Positions 7,785 through 12,742 of a stretch of 14,038 nucleotides of DNA are shown piece after piece. Positions within the stretch are counted from its first letter, which is position 1, and every line of letters begins with the position of its first letter. The notes below the pieces were generated by a model. That model was given only the letters and a program-made list of their open reading frames with translations, ran no database searches and had not been told where the DNA came from. Origin of the DNA: Pseudomonas sp. (GTDB taxonomy: Bacteria; Pseudomonadota; Gammaproteobacteria; Pseudomonadales; Pseudomonadaceae); NCBI GenBank assembly GCA_003525045.1, contig DQGF01000170.1, positions 1 through 14,038 on the forward strand, in the 5' to 3' direction. The position numbers and the translations under genes were made by a program.

Positions 7785-8135
7785 TCAGTCTTGAGTCTGC
7801 TTCATCCCCAGACAATCAATCGACCGATCAACCATGGCTTTGGCAATCTCCAGCAAGTGCCACACGGAAAAAACCATGGCCCTGTCTGCGCCTTTCAGGT
7901 GATCACCGCATTGATAGGCGGTGACCGAGGCACAGCGCAGCAGGTCGGCGATATAGAGTTGGGTGTCTTCAAAGCTCACGTCGTTGCTGACGTTGTAGAA
8001 CCGGAGTTCATCCGGTGCCGACGGTTGTTCGCCGGTCAGGTAGAAATCGATTGCACGGTAGAGGGCGGAGCGGTCTCTGAGCAGATCGTCATTTCTGGTT
8101 GCATTGGAGGGTGGATCGGGGACTGCCTTTTTCAT
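7785..8135 (-). CDS. DUF3077/DUF6124-like small protein, copy A
   Basis: A 116-residue soluble, mostly helical protein with no signal peptide. It resembles the Pseudomonas DUF3077/DUF6124 group, in which a core reading roughly F-V-x(n)-EDLL-x-A...L...L-G-x-R-x(n)-AE-x-V is shared. Here this is RFYNVSNDVSFEDTQLY, then IADLLRCASVTAYQCGDHL and LLEIAKAMVDRSIDCLG. The role of the group is unknown to me. Copy B at 8910-9260 differs at only 8 of 116 positions. The ATG at 8135 is preferred over a TTG ten codons upstream because CTGGAG lies about seven bases ahead. That ribosome site is also the target of the antisense RNA encoded in the gene's own leader, so translation is probably repressed by it. 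Confidence 0.8.
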   Translation of the reverse strand: MKKAVPDPPSNATRNDDLLRDRSALYRAIDFYLTGEQPSAPDELRFYNVSNDVSFEDTQLYIADLLRCASVTAYQCGDHLKGADRAMVFSVWHLLEIAKAMVDRSIDCLGMKQTQD

Positions 8136-8143
8136 TGGTAAAC

Positions 8144-8181
8144 TCCAGGTGATAGTAGGAGCCAACCGATTTCGCGACTAA
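8144..8181 (-). promoter_or_regulatory. Antisense target site 2 of copy A (a2-b2), overlapping the Shine-Dalgarno
   Basis: Read on the minus strand: segment a2 (TTAGTCG, plus coordinates 8175-8181) is perfectly complementary to the a' segment of the C4-like RNA. Segment b2 (TCACCTGGA, 8144-8152) is perfectly complementary to its b' loop. b2 includes most of the CTGGAG ribosome site of the DUF gene, so pairing would hide it. Confidence 0.7.
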
Positions 8182-8188
8182 ACGAGAA

Positions 8189-8270
8189 GGGGTGGCGGCT
8201 GCACGCAGGTTAGTCGACCGGTCACCTGGAACCCGGCGCACCCGAAGGTGCCCTGCGCACAGCCACCATA
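8189..8270 (-). ncRNA. C4-type antisense RNA, copy A
   Basis: On the minus strand this folds as a compact RNA of about 80 nt. A 13-bp closing stem (8252-8264 with 8197-8209, two G-U pairs) encloses a GCACC-UUCG-GGUGC hairpin (8238-8251) and a CCGG/CCGG hairpin (8233-8236 with 8218-8221). The 11-base loop of the latter presents b' (complement of TCACCTGGA, 8222-8230). After it comes unpaired a' (CGACTAA, 8210-8216). The layout (two antisense segments, a target just downstream on the same transcript, another upstream) is that of C4 RNA of phages P1 and P7, and of seqA/seqB/seqC around P4 CI. C4 precursors in P1/P7 are matured by RNase P; that is family knowledge. The fold is supported by covariation with copy B. 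Confidence 0.75.
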
Positions 8271-8315
8271 GATTTCAGGCGATAAAAAACACCTGAATAG
8301 AGGTAGCGCTGTACG

Positions 8316-8338
8316 CCAAGTGAAATCCGGGCGACTAA
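8316..8338 (-). promoter_or_regulatory. Antisense target site 1 of copy A (a1-b1), upstream of the RNA
   Basis: On the minus strand TTAGTCG (8332-8338) is followed after about 8 bases by TCACTTGG (8316-8323). These pair with a' (7 of 7) and b' (8 of 8 with one G-U). The site lies 5' of the antisense RNA on the same predicted transcript, matching seqA in P4. Its flanks GGG and CCC could themselves form a small hairpin around the a1 segment. Confidence 0.6.
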
Positions 8339-8344
8339 ACCCGA

Positions 8345-8361
8345 TCACTGATGAGCAGTGA
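8345..8361. promoter_or_regulatory. Conserved hairpin in leader A
   Basis: TCACTG-ATGAG-CAGTGA, a perfect 6-bp stem with a 5-base loop, is identical in leader B (9472-9488). It lies just upstream of target site 1. It may be an RNA stem of the leader or a DNA operator. Confidence 0.5.
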
Positions 8362-8467
8362 CGGACGAAGACTAGGCTCGGAAATCTATCGGCGCAAGCC
8401 TGCGGAATAATCTAGGAAACGTCCTGCAAAGGGAAGGGACTGGCCCTGTAGGAAGCCTGTTTTCCAT

Positions 8468-8481
8468 GTAGGAAAACTTAC
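8468..8481. promoter_or_regulatory. Conserved dyad near the 5' end of leader A
   Basis: GTAGGAAAACTTAC has near-dyad symmetry (GTAGG/CTTAC) and is identical at 9595-9608 in leader B. It overlaps a second inverted repeat GTTTTCC-ATGTA-GGAAAAC (8459-8477). The promoter of the leader transcript should lie between here and about 8400, where a block containing CTAGATTAT on the minus strand is also conserved. No strong -35/-10 pair was found. Confidence 0.4.
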
Positions 8482-8515
8482 TTTTTGACGAGAGAGGTTT
8501 CCTATGGTGAGGGAG

Positions 8516-8615
8516 CAGGAACGGCGAAACCCTAACAGTTCTGATAGTAGCCACCCACTGAAAAAGTAACGATGCTAAAGGCTCGGCTTTTTCGACCTTG
8601 CACGGAGCTCAGTCA
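8516..8615 (+). promoter_or_regulatory. Conserved RHS leader, copy 2
   Basis: The same block as at 6483-6582. Here the dyad is CTAACAG-TT-CTGATAG (8532-8547), 69 bases before the ATG, and GAAAAAG and CTTTTTC can close a larger hairpin around the GGCTCGG segment. It still precedes a broken RHS gene, and nothing about it looks decayed. Confidence 0.6.
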
Positions 8616-8756
8616 ATGCCTGCCTCTACTCGCGAAACCCTCTTAGGTCGCTACCACTACGACCCACTTGATCGCCTGGTCGATTGCGCGCCATTCGATC
8701 AGGAGCCTATTCAGGGAAAAACAGGGACAGATTTATTTAGGCAAAAACGAATTTAA
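8616..8756 (+). pseudogene. Truncated RHS head interrupted by a repeat element
   Basis: The ATG, ribosome site and first roughly 33 codons match the other RHS heads (MPASTRETLLGRYHYDPLDR, then LVDCAPFDQEPIQ). Homology stops at about 8714, where GGAAAAACAGGGACAGATTT begins. The frame then runs through foreign sequence to TAA at 8754-8756, giving 46 residues. The rest of the head and any tail are absent. Cys11 of the other copies is Gly here. If transcribed it would make only a short peptide, so a broken gene is the simplest reading. Confidence 0.8.
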
Positions 8757-8823
8757 GGGTCAGATTTATTTACATACGAGCGCAAAACAGCGGGACAGAT
8801 TTTAACCAAATAAATCTGTCCTG
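8723..8823. mobile_element. Short REP-transposase-like or MITE-like element
   Basis: About 100 bases bounded by AGGGACAGATTTATTT (8723-8738) and its inverted counterpart AAATAAATCTGTCCTG (8808-8823), with internal direct copies GGGTCAGATTTATTT (8757-8771) and GGGACAGATTTTAACC (8792-8807). I recall the (G)GGACAGATTTATTT motif flanking REP-associated Y1 tyrosine transposase genes in gammaproteobacteria. No transposase is present, so this would be a deletion relic or a non-autonomous copy. A related remnant is at 9646-9679. Confidence 0.6.
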
Positions 8824-8856
8824 CTTATTATTTTTAGTGCTCGCCTCAAGTTCCAT

Positions 8857-8878
8857 GTGGGAGCGAGCCTGCTCGCGA
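8857..8878. repeat. Single REP element
   Basis: GTGGGAGCGAGCCTGCTCGCGA, one unpaired copy of the same class as at 5674 and 7664, 32 bases beyond the 3' end of DUF gene copy B. Confidence 0.85.
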
Positions 8879-8909
8879 AAGCAATATCAACGACAACCGA
8901 CTACTTGAA

Positions 8910-9260
8910 TCAGTCCTGGGTGTGCTTCATCCCAAGACAATCAATCGATCGATCAACCATGGCCTTGGCGATCTCCAGCAAATGCCAGACGGAAAACACC
9001 ATGGCCCTGTCGGCGCCTTTGAGGTGGTCGCCACATTGATAGGCGGTGACCGAAGCGCAACGCAGCAGGTCGGCCACATAGAGTTGGGTGTCTTCGAAGC
9101 TCACGTCGTCGCTGACGTTGTAGAACCGCAACTCATCCGGTGCCGACGGTTGTTCGCCGGTCAGGTAGAAATCGATCGCACGGTAGAGTGCGGAGCGGTC
9201 TCTGAGTCGTTCATCGTTTTTAGTTGAATTGGAGGGTGGATCGGGGACTGGTTTTTTCAT
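8910..9260 (-). CDS. DUF3077/DUF6124-like small protein, copy B
   Basis: A 116-residue paralogue of the gene at 7785-8135. The eight substitutions are A4P, A12S, R14K, D17E, L18R, N51D, I62V and Q113H. Everything from residue 19 to the end is otherwise the same, which points to recent duplication or gene conversion, or to strong constraint. The start ATG at 9260 has AGGAG eight bases upstream. As in copy A, that ribosome site is complementary to the loop of the antisense RNA in its leader, but with a different sequence. Function unknown. A DNA- or protein-binding regulator is possible, but nothing in the sequence proves it. Confidence 0.8.
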   Translation of the reverse strand: MKKPVPDPPSNSTKNDERLRDRSALYRAIDFYLTGEQPSAPDELRFYNVSDDVSFEDTQLYVADLLRCASVTAYQCGDHLKGADRAMVFSVWHLLEIAKAMVDRSIDCLGMKHTQD

Positions 9261-9269
9261 CTGTGTTGC

Positions 9270-9309
9270 TCCTATTGCTGCGTGGGAGCCGACACTTCTC
9301 GCCTACTAA
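9270..9309 (-). promoter_or_regulatory. Antisense target site 2 of copy B (a2-b2), overlapping the Shine-Dalgarno
   Basis: On the minus strand a2 is TTAGTAG (9303-9309) and b2 is CAATAGGA (9270-9277). b2 contains most of the AGGAG ribosome site of DUF gene B. Both are perfectly complementary to a' and b' of the RNA at 9314-9396, and poorly complementary to the RNA of copy A. Confidence 0.7.
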
Positions 9310-9313
9310 ACGA

Positions 9314-9396
9314 TGGGTGGCAGCTGTGCGCAGGTTAGTAGGCCGGTCAATAGGAAACCCGGTGCATCCGAAGATGCCCCACGCACAGCCACCATA
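9314..9396 (-). ncRNA. C4-type antisense RNA, copy B
   Basis: Same architecture as copy A. An 11-bp stem (9378-9388 with 9324-9334, two G-U pairs) encloses GCAUC-UUCG-GAUGC (9364-9377) and a CCGG/CCGG hairpin (9359-9362 with 9343-9346). The 12-base loop of the latter presents b' (complement of TCAATAGGA, 9347-9355). Unpaired a' is CTACTAA (9335-9341). Against copy A, the UUCG hairpin shows a compensatory C-G to U-A change, and the closing stem swaps G-U for Watson-Crick pairs. The a and b complementarities change in step with their targets. This supports both the fold and the pairing model. Confidence 0.75.
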
Positions 9397-9444
9397 TTCA
9401 GTACCCGGCAGAGTTGCCAGGCATGAGCATGAAAACGCTATGCA

Positions 9445-9465
9445 CCTATTGATTCGGGCTACTAA
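9445..9465 (-). promoter_or_regulatory. Antisense target site 1 of copy B (a1-b1)
   Basis: On the minus strand TTAGTAG (9459-9465) is followed after 6 bases by TCAATAGG (9445-9452). Both match the copy B antisense segments perfectly. The arrangement mirrors 8316-8338 in copy A with a different sequence. Confidence 0.65.
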
Positions 9466-9471
9466 ACCCGA

Positions 9472-9488
9472 TCACTGATGAGCAGTGA
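9472..9488. promoter_or_regulatory. Conserved hairpin in leader B
   Basis: TCACTG-ATGAG-CAGTGA, identical to 8345-8361 in leader A although surrounding sequence has diverged. Confidence 0.5.
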
Positions 9489-9594
9489 CGGACCGAGAGT
9501 AGCCACGGCATTTCGTCGGCGCAAGCGTGCGGAATAATCTAGGAAACGTCCTGCAAAAGGAAGGGGTTAACTCTGTAGGAGGCCAGTTTTTCCT

Positions 9595-9608
9595 GTAGGA
9601 AAACTTAC
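9595..9608. promoter_or_regulatory. Conserved dyad near the 5' end of leader B
   Basis: GTAGGAAAACTTAC, identical to 8468-8481. It overlaps GTTTTTCC-TGTA-GGAAAAC (9586-9604). The probable role is an operator or promoter element of the leader transcript. Confidence 0.4.
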
Positions 9609-9645
9609 TTTTCGACGAGAGAAGTTCCCTGTACAGACCAACGAC

Positions 9646-9679
9646 GGGACAGATTCATTTGAACCAAAAAAGCTGTCCC
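9646..9679. mobile_element. Remnant related to the GGGACAGATTTATTT element
   Basis: GGGACAGATTCATTT (9646-9660) and inverted AAGCTGTCCC (9670-9679), only 34 bases in all. It is probably the closed-up scar of the same family as 8723-8823. From 9680 to 9805 there is GC-rich sequence with a short minus-strand frame but no recognisable gene. Confidence 0.45.
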
Positions 9680-9805
9680 TTTCCGCGATCTCAACAGACG
9701 CGAGGAGATCCGCAGCCGGCGGCTCGGTATTTGAAGCGCGCCAGTGATGTTTGACGCCCGCGACGATGCCCAGGGCCCGGATCTCCGCTGGCTATACGTA
9801 CCTCA

Positions 9806-9827
9806 TCGCGAGCGGGCTCGCTCCCAC
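9806..9827. repeat. Single REP element
   Basis: TCGCGAGCGGGCTCGCTCCCAC, one copy of the GTGGGAGCGAGCC class in inverted orientation, 52 bases before the third RHS leader. Confidence 0.8.
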
Positions 9828-9878
9828 ATTTGTTCAGTGACATACGCGCCTCTTCTGTTCACTTGAGATGCAGGAGTA

Positions 9879-9979
9879 CAGAAAGGGCCAAACCCTGACA
9901 GTTCTGATAGGTAGGCAGCGACTGAAAAAGAATTGATGCTAAAGGCTCAACTTTTTCGACCATGCACGGAGCTCAGTCA
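9879..9979 (+). promoter_or_regulatory. Conserved RHS leader, copy 3
   Basis: Close match to copies 1 and 2: CAGAAAGGGCCAAACCCTGA, dyad CTGACAG-TT-CTGATAG (9895-9910, 70 bases before the ATG), GAAAAAG...CTTTTTC hairpin arms and the GGAGCTCAGTCA ribosome site. Confidence 0.6.
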
Positions 9980-11035
9980 ATGCCTGCCTCAACTCGCGAA
10001 ACTTCATTGCGTCGCTATCACTACGACCCGCTCGATCGGCTGGTTGATTGCACGCCCTTCGAACAGACGGCCATCCAGCGCTATTACTGCAAGACACGCC
10101 TCGCCACTGAAATACAAGGCTCGGTGCAACACACAATCGTGCAGCACGACGACCAGTTGTTGGCGCAGCAGCAGCGCGAAGGCGACAAGACAACCGCCAC
10201 GCTGCTGGCGACTGATCAACAACGTTCGATATTAAATGCACTCGACGCGACCCAGCCTCACCCCCTTGCTTACACACCCTACGGTCACCGTTCGATGGAG
10301 AGTGGTTTACTCAGTTTGCTCGGTTTCAATGGCGAACGACCAGATCCGGTGACCGCACATTATCATCTGGGCAATGGGTATCGGCAGTTCAACCCGGTGT
10401 TGATGCGGTTTAACAGCCCGGACAGTTGGAGTCCGTTTGGGGCGGGAGGGTTGAACGCGTATACGTATTGCGGTGGAGATCCTCGAAATCGTGTTGATCC
10501 AACAGGGCATTTTTGGGGGATTGGGACATTCTTCAGACGCCTTTTTGGATTGAAGCCAAAGATCCCCAAAAGCTCTTCACTGTCGAAAAATGTCGCAATG
10601 GGTGATATCAGTAGCGCGAAAAGAGGGTCGTTACAATCAAAACCATCCAAGAACGTTGATGTCGACATCAAAAAATTCACACAACAGGAAATCAACGCTC
10701 AAGCTGACGAATTTCAGAAAATCCAACAAGCAAACAGATGGGAGTTAGTCCCTCCAAACCATCAAGCTGGAAATTACAAATCAGTAAGTAATGAAGTCAA
10801 ACTCGCGCAAGGTCCAACGTCATCCGCCCTCCGGCAACGTTATTCAACAGATCCTCTAGGAAGTCTAGCCCACCTTGAACGGTCTAGAAACAATGTATTC
10901 AATCGGCTCGCCTCTGACTCCCCCACTAGCAGAGCTCAGCGGCAAAGCCTATTGAAAGTCATCGACAGCGATATTGCCGTACTCAATGATCGTATAAGAC
11001 GAACTAGCAATCCCAATACGACAATTTCTATATGA
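9980..11035 (+). CDS. Orphan RHS-core protein with variable C-terminal domain (2)
   Basis: A 351-residue protein whose head (1-177, ending NRVDPTGH) is nearly the same as in the gene at 6583. A run of 62 bases (6976-7037 and 10373-10434) is identical. The tail is unrelated: after FWGIGTFFRRLFGLKPKIPK come a basic Ser/Lys-rich linker and a helical, charged C-terminal part (KKFTQQEINAQADEFQKIQQ, then SLLKVIDSDIAVLNDRIRR). It is AT-richer than the head. I cannot name the tail domain. No signal peptide, no YD-repeat shell, and no downstream immunity gene: the next gene is convergent, with its stop 25 bases away. An upstream in-frame ATG at 9962 exists, but 9980 matches the start conserved in the other copies and has GGAG eight bases ahead. 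Confidence 0.85.
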   Translation: MPASTRETSLRRYHYDPLDRLVDCTPFEQTAIQRYYCKTRLATEIQGSVQHTIVQHDDQLLAQQQREGDKTTATLLATDQQRSILNALDATQPHPLAYTPYGHRSMESGLLSLLGFNGERPDPVTAHYHLGNGYRQFNPVLMRFNSPDSWSPFGAGGLNAYTYCGGDPRNRVDPTGHFWGIGTFFRRLFGLKPKIPKSSSLSKNVAMGDISSAKRGSLQSKPSKNVDVDIKKFTQQEINAQADEFQKIQQANRWELVPPNHQAGNYKSVSNEVKLAQGPTSSALRQRYSTDPLGSLAHLERSRNNVFNRLASDSPTSRAQRQSLLKVIDSDIAVLNDRIRRTSNPNTTISI

Positions 11036-11060
11036 CATCACATCAGCGCGATAGCATTTA

Positions 11061-11567
11061 TCAACAATCCGGCTTATCCGCCGTAAACCGTCTCGCCGGA
11101 TTAATTGCCGCGCCAAATTCACGCAACGCCTTGGCTCCAATCAACAACGGATAATTAAAGCTACTGCGATCAGTCAAATTGACTTCAACCGTGCGCTTGA
11201 CGTTACCCAGGCACAGCTCCAGATCGACCACTGGCCGCTTGGTGGGGGCGACGTCTTCGTCGTCATCGTCGCCTTCTTCGGAGCGGGTCTTGATCTTGCT
11301 GATCCGCGCGACCTTGTGTTCGTAGACCTTGTTGCTCGCGTCCTTGGTGCCGAGGCGGAAGCGCACCCACTCGTCGCCGTCGCGGGTGAAGGTTTCGATG
11401 TCCTTGGCCGAGAGCGACGCGGTCAGGGCGCCGGTGTCCATTTTGGCCTTGAGCACTTCGCCGCCGATTTCCGGTAGTGCGATGTATTCGTAGCGCCCGT
11501 AGAGGGTGGGCTCAGCGGCCAGGACCGGCAGGGCCACAAGGGAAAGCAGTGCGAGGAGGGATTTCAC
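11061..11567 (-). CDS. Secreted retropepsin-like 'ATP-dependent zinc protease' family protein (PF05618)
   Basis: A 168-residue exported protein. A signal peptide occupies residues 1-18 (MKSLLALLSLVALPVLAA). The mature part carries the single aspartic-protease-like motif MDTGALTASL (Asp44-Thr45-Gly46) and the closing YPLLIGAKALREFGAAINPA (139-158), diagnostic of the PF05618 RimK-associated family. The family was first called a zinc protease but has a retropepsin-like fold. An acidic insert EEGDDDDED (97-105) lies in a loop. The GTG start at 11567 is chosen because AGGAAG lies eight bases upstream and it gives a clean signal peptide. A longer frame to 11621 would bury the signal peptide behind 18 residues. 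Substrate unknown. Confidence 0.85.
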   Translation of the reverse strand: MKSLLALLSLVALPVLAAEPTLYGRYEYIALPEIGGEVLKAKMDTGALTASLSAKDIETFTRDGDEWVRFRLGTKDASNKVYEHKVARISKIKTRSEEGDDDDEDVAPTKRPVVDLELCLGNVKRTVEVNLTDRSSFNYPLLIGAKALREFGAAINPARRFTADKPDC

Positions 11568-11640
11568 GTAATGGGCTTCCTGGAAAAGTGGGCAGCGAGG
11601 TTTTAGACCGTCAGTGGCCAATTCGTTCGTTCTTGAGATC

Positions 11641-11709
11641 GCTTCGCGGGCAAGCCTCGCTCCTACAGATATCGCGTAACTCTGTAGGAGCGAGGCTTGC
11701 CAGCGAAGA
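11641..11709. repeat. REP inverted pair, GTAGGAGCGAGGCTTGCC class
   Basis: GCTTCGCGGGCAAGCCTCGC and on (11641-11668) is inverted at 11682-11709 with a 13-base loop. Same class as 1643-1745. It lies between the two divergent genes at 11567 and 11854. No clear promoter was found in the rest of that gap. Confidence 0.85.
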
Positions 11710-11853
11710 GGTCAGATCAATCATCACAACAGCCTGACGGCTCGAATTCGCTAAAGCATACCGCCGACAAGGTAAAACATTCGTCATCACCGATTTTGCC
11801 TGTCGCCCGAAGCTGCTTATCATGGCCCGCCCAAACGCGTTCAAGAGTTACTT

Positions 11854-12741
11854 ATGCGCCGCCTGCTCACCGGCTGTTTCGTTACCCTGCTGTTGTTGCT
11901 CAACACCTTGGTCCTGTTCGGGCCACTGATGGTGTTTGCCTTGCTCAAACTGGTCCTGCCCGGGCGTCTTCGCGATTACGCCTCATGGACGGTGATGTGG
12001 ATCGCCGAGACTTGGGCCGAGATCGACAAACTGATCTTCCATTTGTGCATCCCCACCCGATGGGATATTCGCGGCGGCGATGAGCTGCGCCGCGACACCT
12101 CGTATCTAGTGATCAGCAACCATCAATCCTGGGTCGATATCCCGGCGCTGATCCAGACCCTGAATCGACGCACGCCGTTCTTCAAATTCTTCCTCAAGAA
12201 AGAATTGATCTGGGTGCCGTTCCTGGGACTGGCCTGGTGGGCGCTGGATTATCCGTTCATGAAGCGCTACACCAAGGCGTTCCTGGCGAAGAATCCGGAA
12301 CTGGCCGGCAAGGATCTGGAGATCACCAAGGCTGCGTGCGAGTTGTTCAAGCGTCAGCCGGTGACGGTGGTCAATTATCTGGAAGGCACCCGGTTTACCG
12401 CTGCGAAAAGCTCCCAGCAGCAATCACCCTTCACCCATCTGCTCAAACCCAAGGCGGGTGGCGTGGCCTTTGTGTTGGCGGCAATGGGCGAACAGCTCGA
12501 CGCCATTCTCGATGTGACGGTGGTGTATCCGCAGCAGCCGATTCCGGGGTTTTGGGACTTGATCAGCGGCAACGTGCCAAAGGTGATCATCGACATCAAG
12601 ACCCGCGAACTCGACCCCGCGCTGTGGCAGGGCGATTACGAGAACGATCCGCTGTTTCGCGAAACCGTCCAGAACTGGGTCAACCAGCTCTGGATTGAAA
12701 AGGACCAGCGCATCGACGCCTTGCGCGCCGAGCGCCGCTGA
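11854..12741 (+). CDS. yihG: Lysophospholipid acyltransferase, YihG-like (PlsC superfamily)
   Basis: A 295-residue inner-membrane acyltransferase that transfers a fatty acyl group to lysophosphatidic acid or a related lysophospholipid, diversifying membrane phospholipids. An N-terminal membrane segment covers about 5-35. The catalytic motif NHQSWVD (89-95, His90/Asp95) is followed by FFLKKELIWVPFLGLAWWAL (112-131) and the substrate-binding EGTR (177-180, in VVNYLEGTRFT). These blocks, with DYPFMKRYTKAFLAKNPELAGKD and the C-terminal NQLWIEKDQRIDAL, are those of E. coli YihG. Length is typical. The ATG is preceded by CAAGAG. The stop is one base from the stop of the convergent gene. Confidence 0.9.
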   Translation: MRRLLTGCFVTLLLLLNTLVLFGPLMVFALLKLVLPGRLRDYASWTVMWIAETWAEIDKLIFHLCIPTRWDIRGGDELRRDTSYLVISNHQSWVDIPALIQTLNRRTPFFKFFLKKELIWVPFLGLAWWALDYPFMKRYTKAFLAKNPELAGKDLEITKAACELFKRQPVTVVNYLEGTRFTAAKSSQQQSPFTHLLKPKAGGVAFVLAAMGEQLDAILDVTVVYPQQPIPGFWDLISGNVPKVIIDIKTRELDPALWQGDYENDPLFRETVQNWVNQLWIEKDQRIDALRAERR

Positions 12742-12742
12742 A

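Larger units (their letters stand above)
7785..8506 (-). repeat. Duplicated block, unit A (DUF gene plus C4 leader)
   Basis: About 720 bases that recur in the same orientation at 8910-9630. Coding parts are nearly identical. Leader parts are conserved in the hairpins, the GATCACTGATGAGCAGTGAC stretch and the GTAGGAAAACTTAC dyad, and diverge between them. Each unit is bordered on its DUF side by REP sequence and on its leader side by an RHS leader pointing away, directly in unit A and after about 250 bases in unit B. The duplicated module is therefore probably DUF gene, C4 leader and divergent RHS gene. Confidence 0.8.
8910..9630 (-). repeat. Duplicated block, unit B (DUF gene plus C4 leader)
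   Basis: Second copy of the block at 7785-8506. Beyond 9630 the similarity ends in the remnant GGGACAGATTCATTT. Confidence 0.8.

Noticed and set aside
7791..8141. Plus-strand frame opposite DUF gene copy A (and the matching one at 8922-9227)
   Set aside because: Both are mirror frames of the DUF genes. The minus frames are conserved with a ribosome site and a family-like core.
8136..8165. TTG start extending DUF gene A by ten residues
   Set aside because: Copy B has no equivalent extension, no ribosome site precedes the TTG, and the extension would translate the antisense target and Shine-Dalgarno region.
7785..9260. DUF gene pair as a toxin-antitoxin system
   Set aside because: The two genes are paralogues in the same orientation with separate leaders, not a two-gene operon of different proteins. 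There is no toxin motif. The antisense RNA is a translational/attenuation control of phage C4 type rather than a classic type I antitoxin.
9962..9979. Upstream ATG for the second full RHS gene
   Set aside because: The other copies have TTG or nothing at that point, while GGAG with fixed spacing and the MPASTRE start are conserved at 9980.
6480..11035. Prophage or P4-like satellite integrated here
   Set aside because: The C4-like RNAs are the only phage-like feature. No integrase, capsid, replication or lysis gene and no attachment-site repeats at a tRNA were found.
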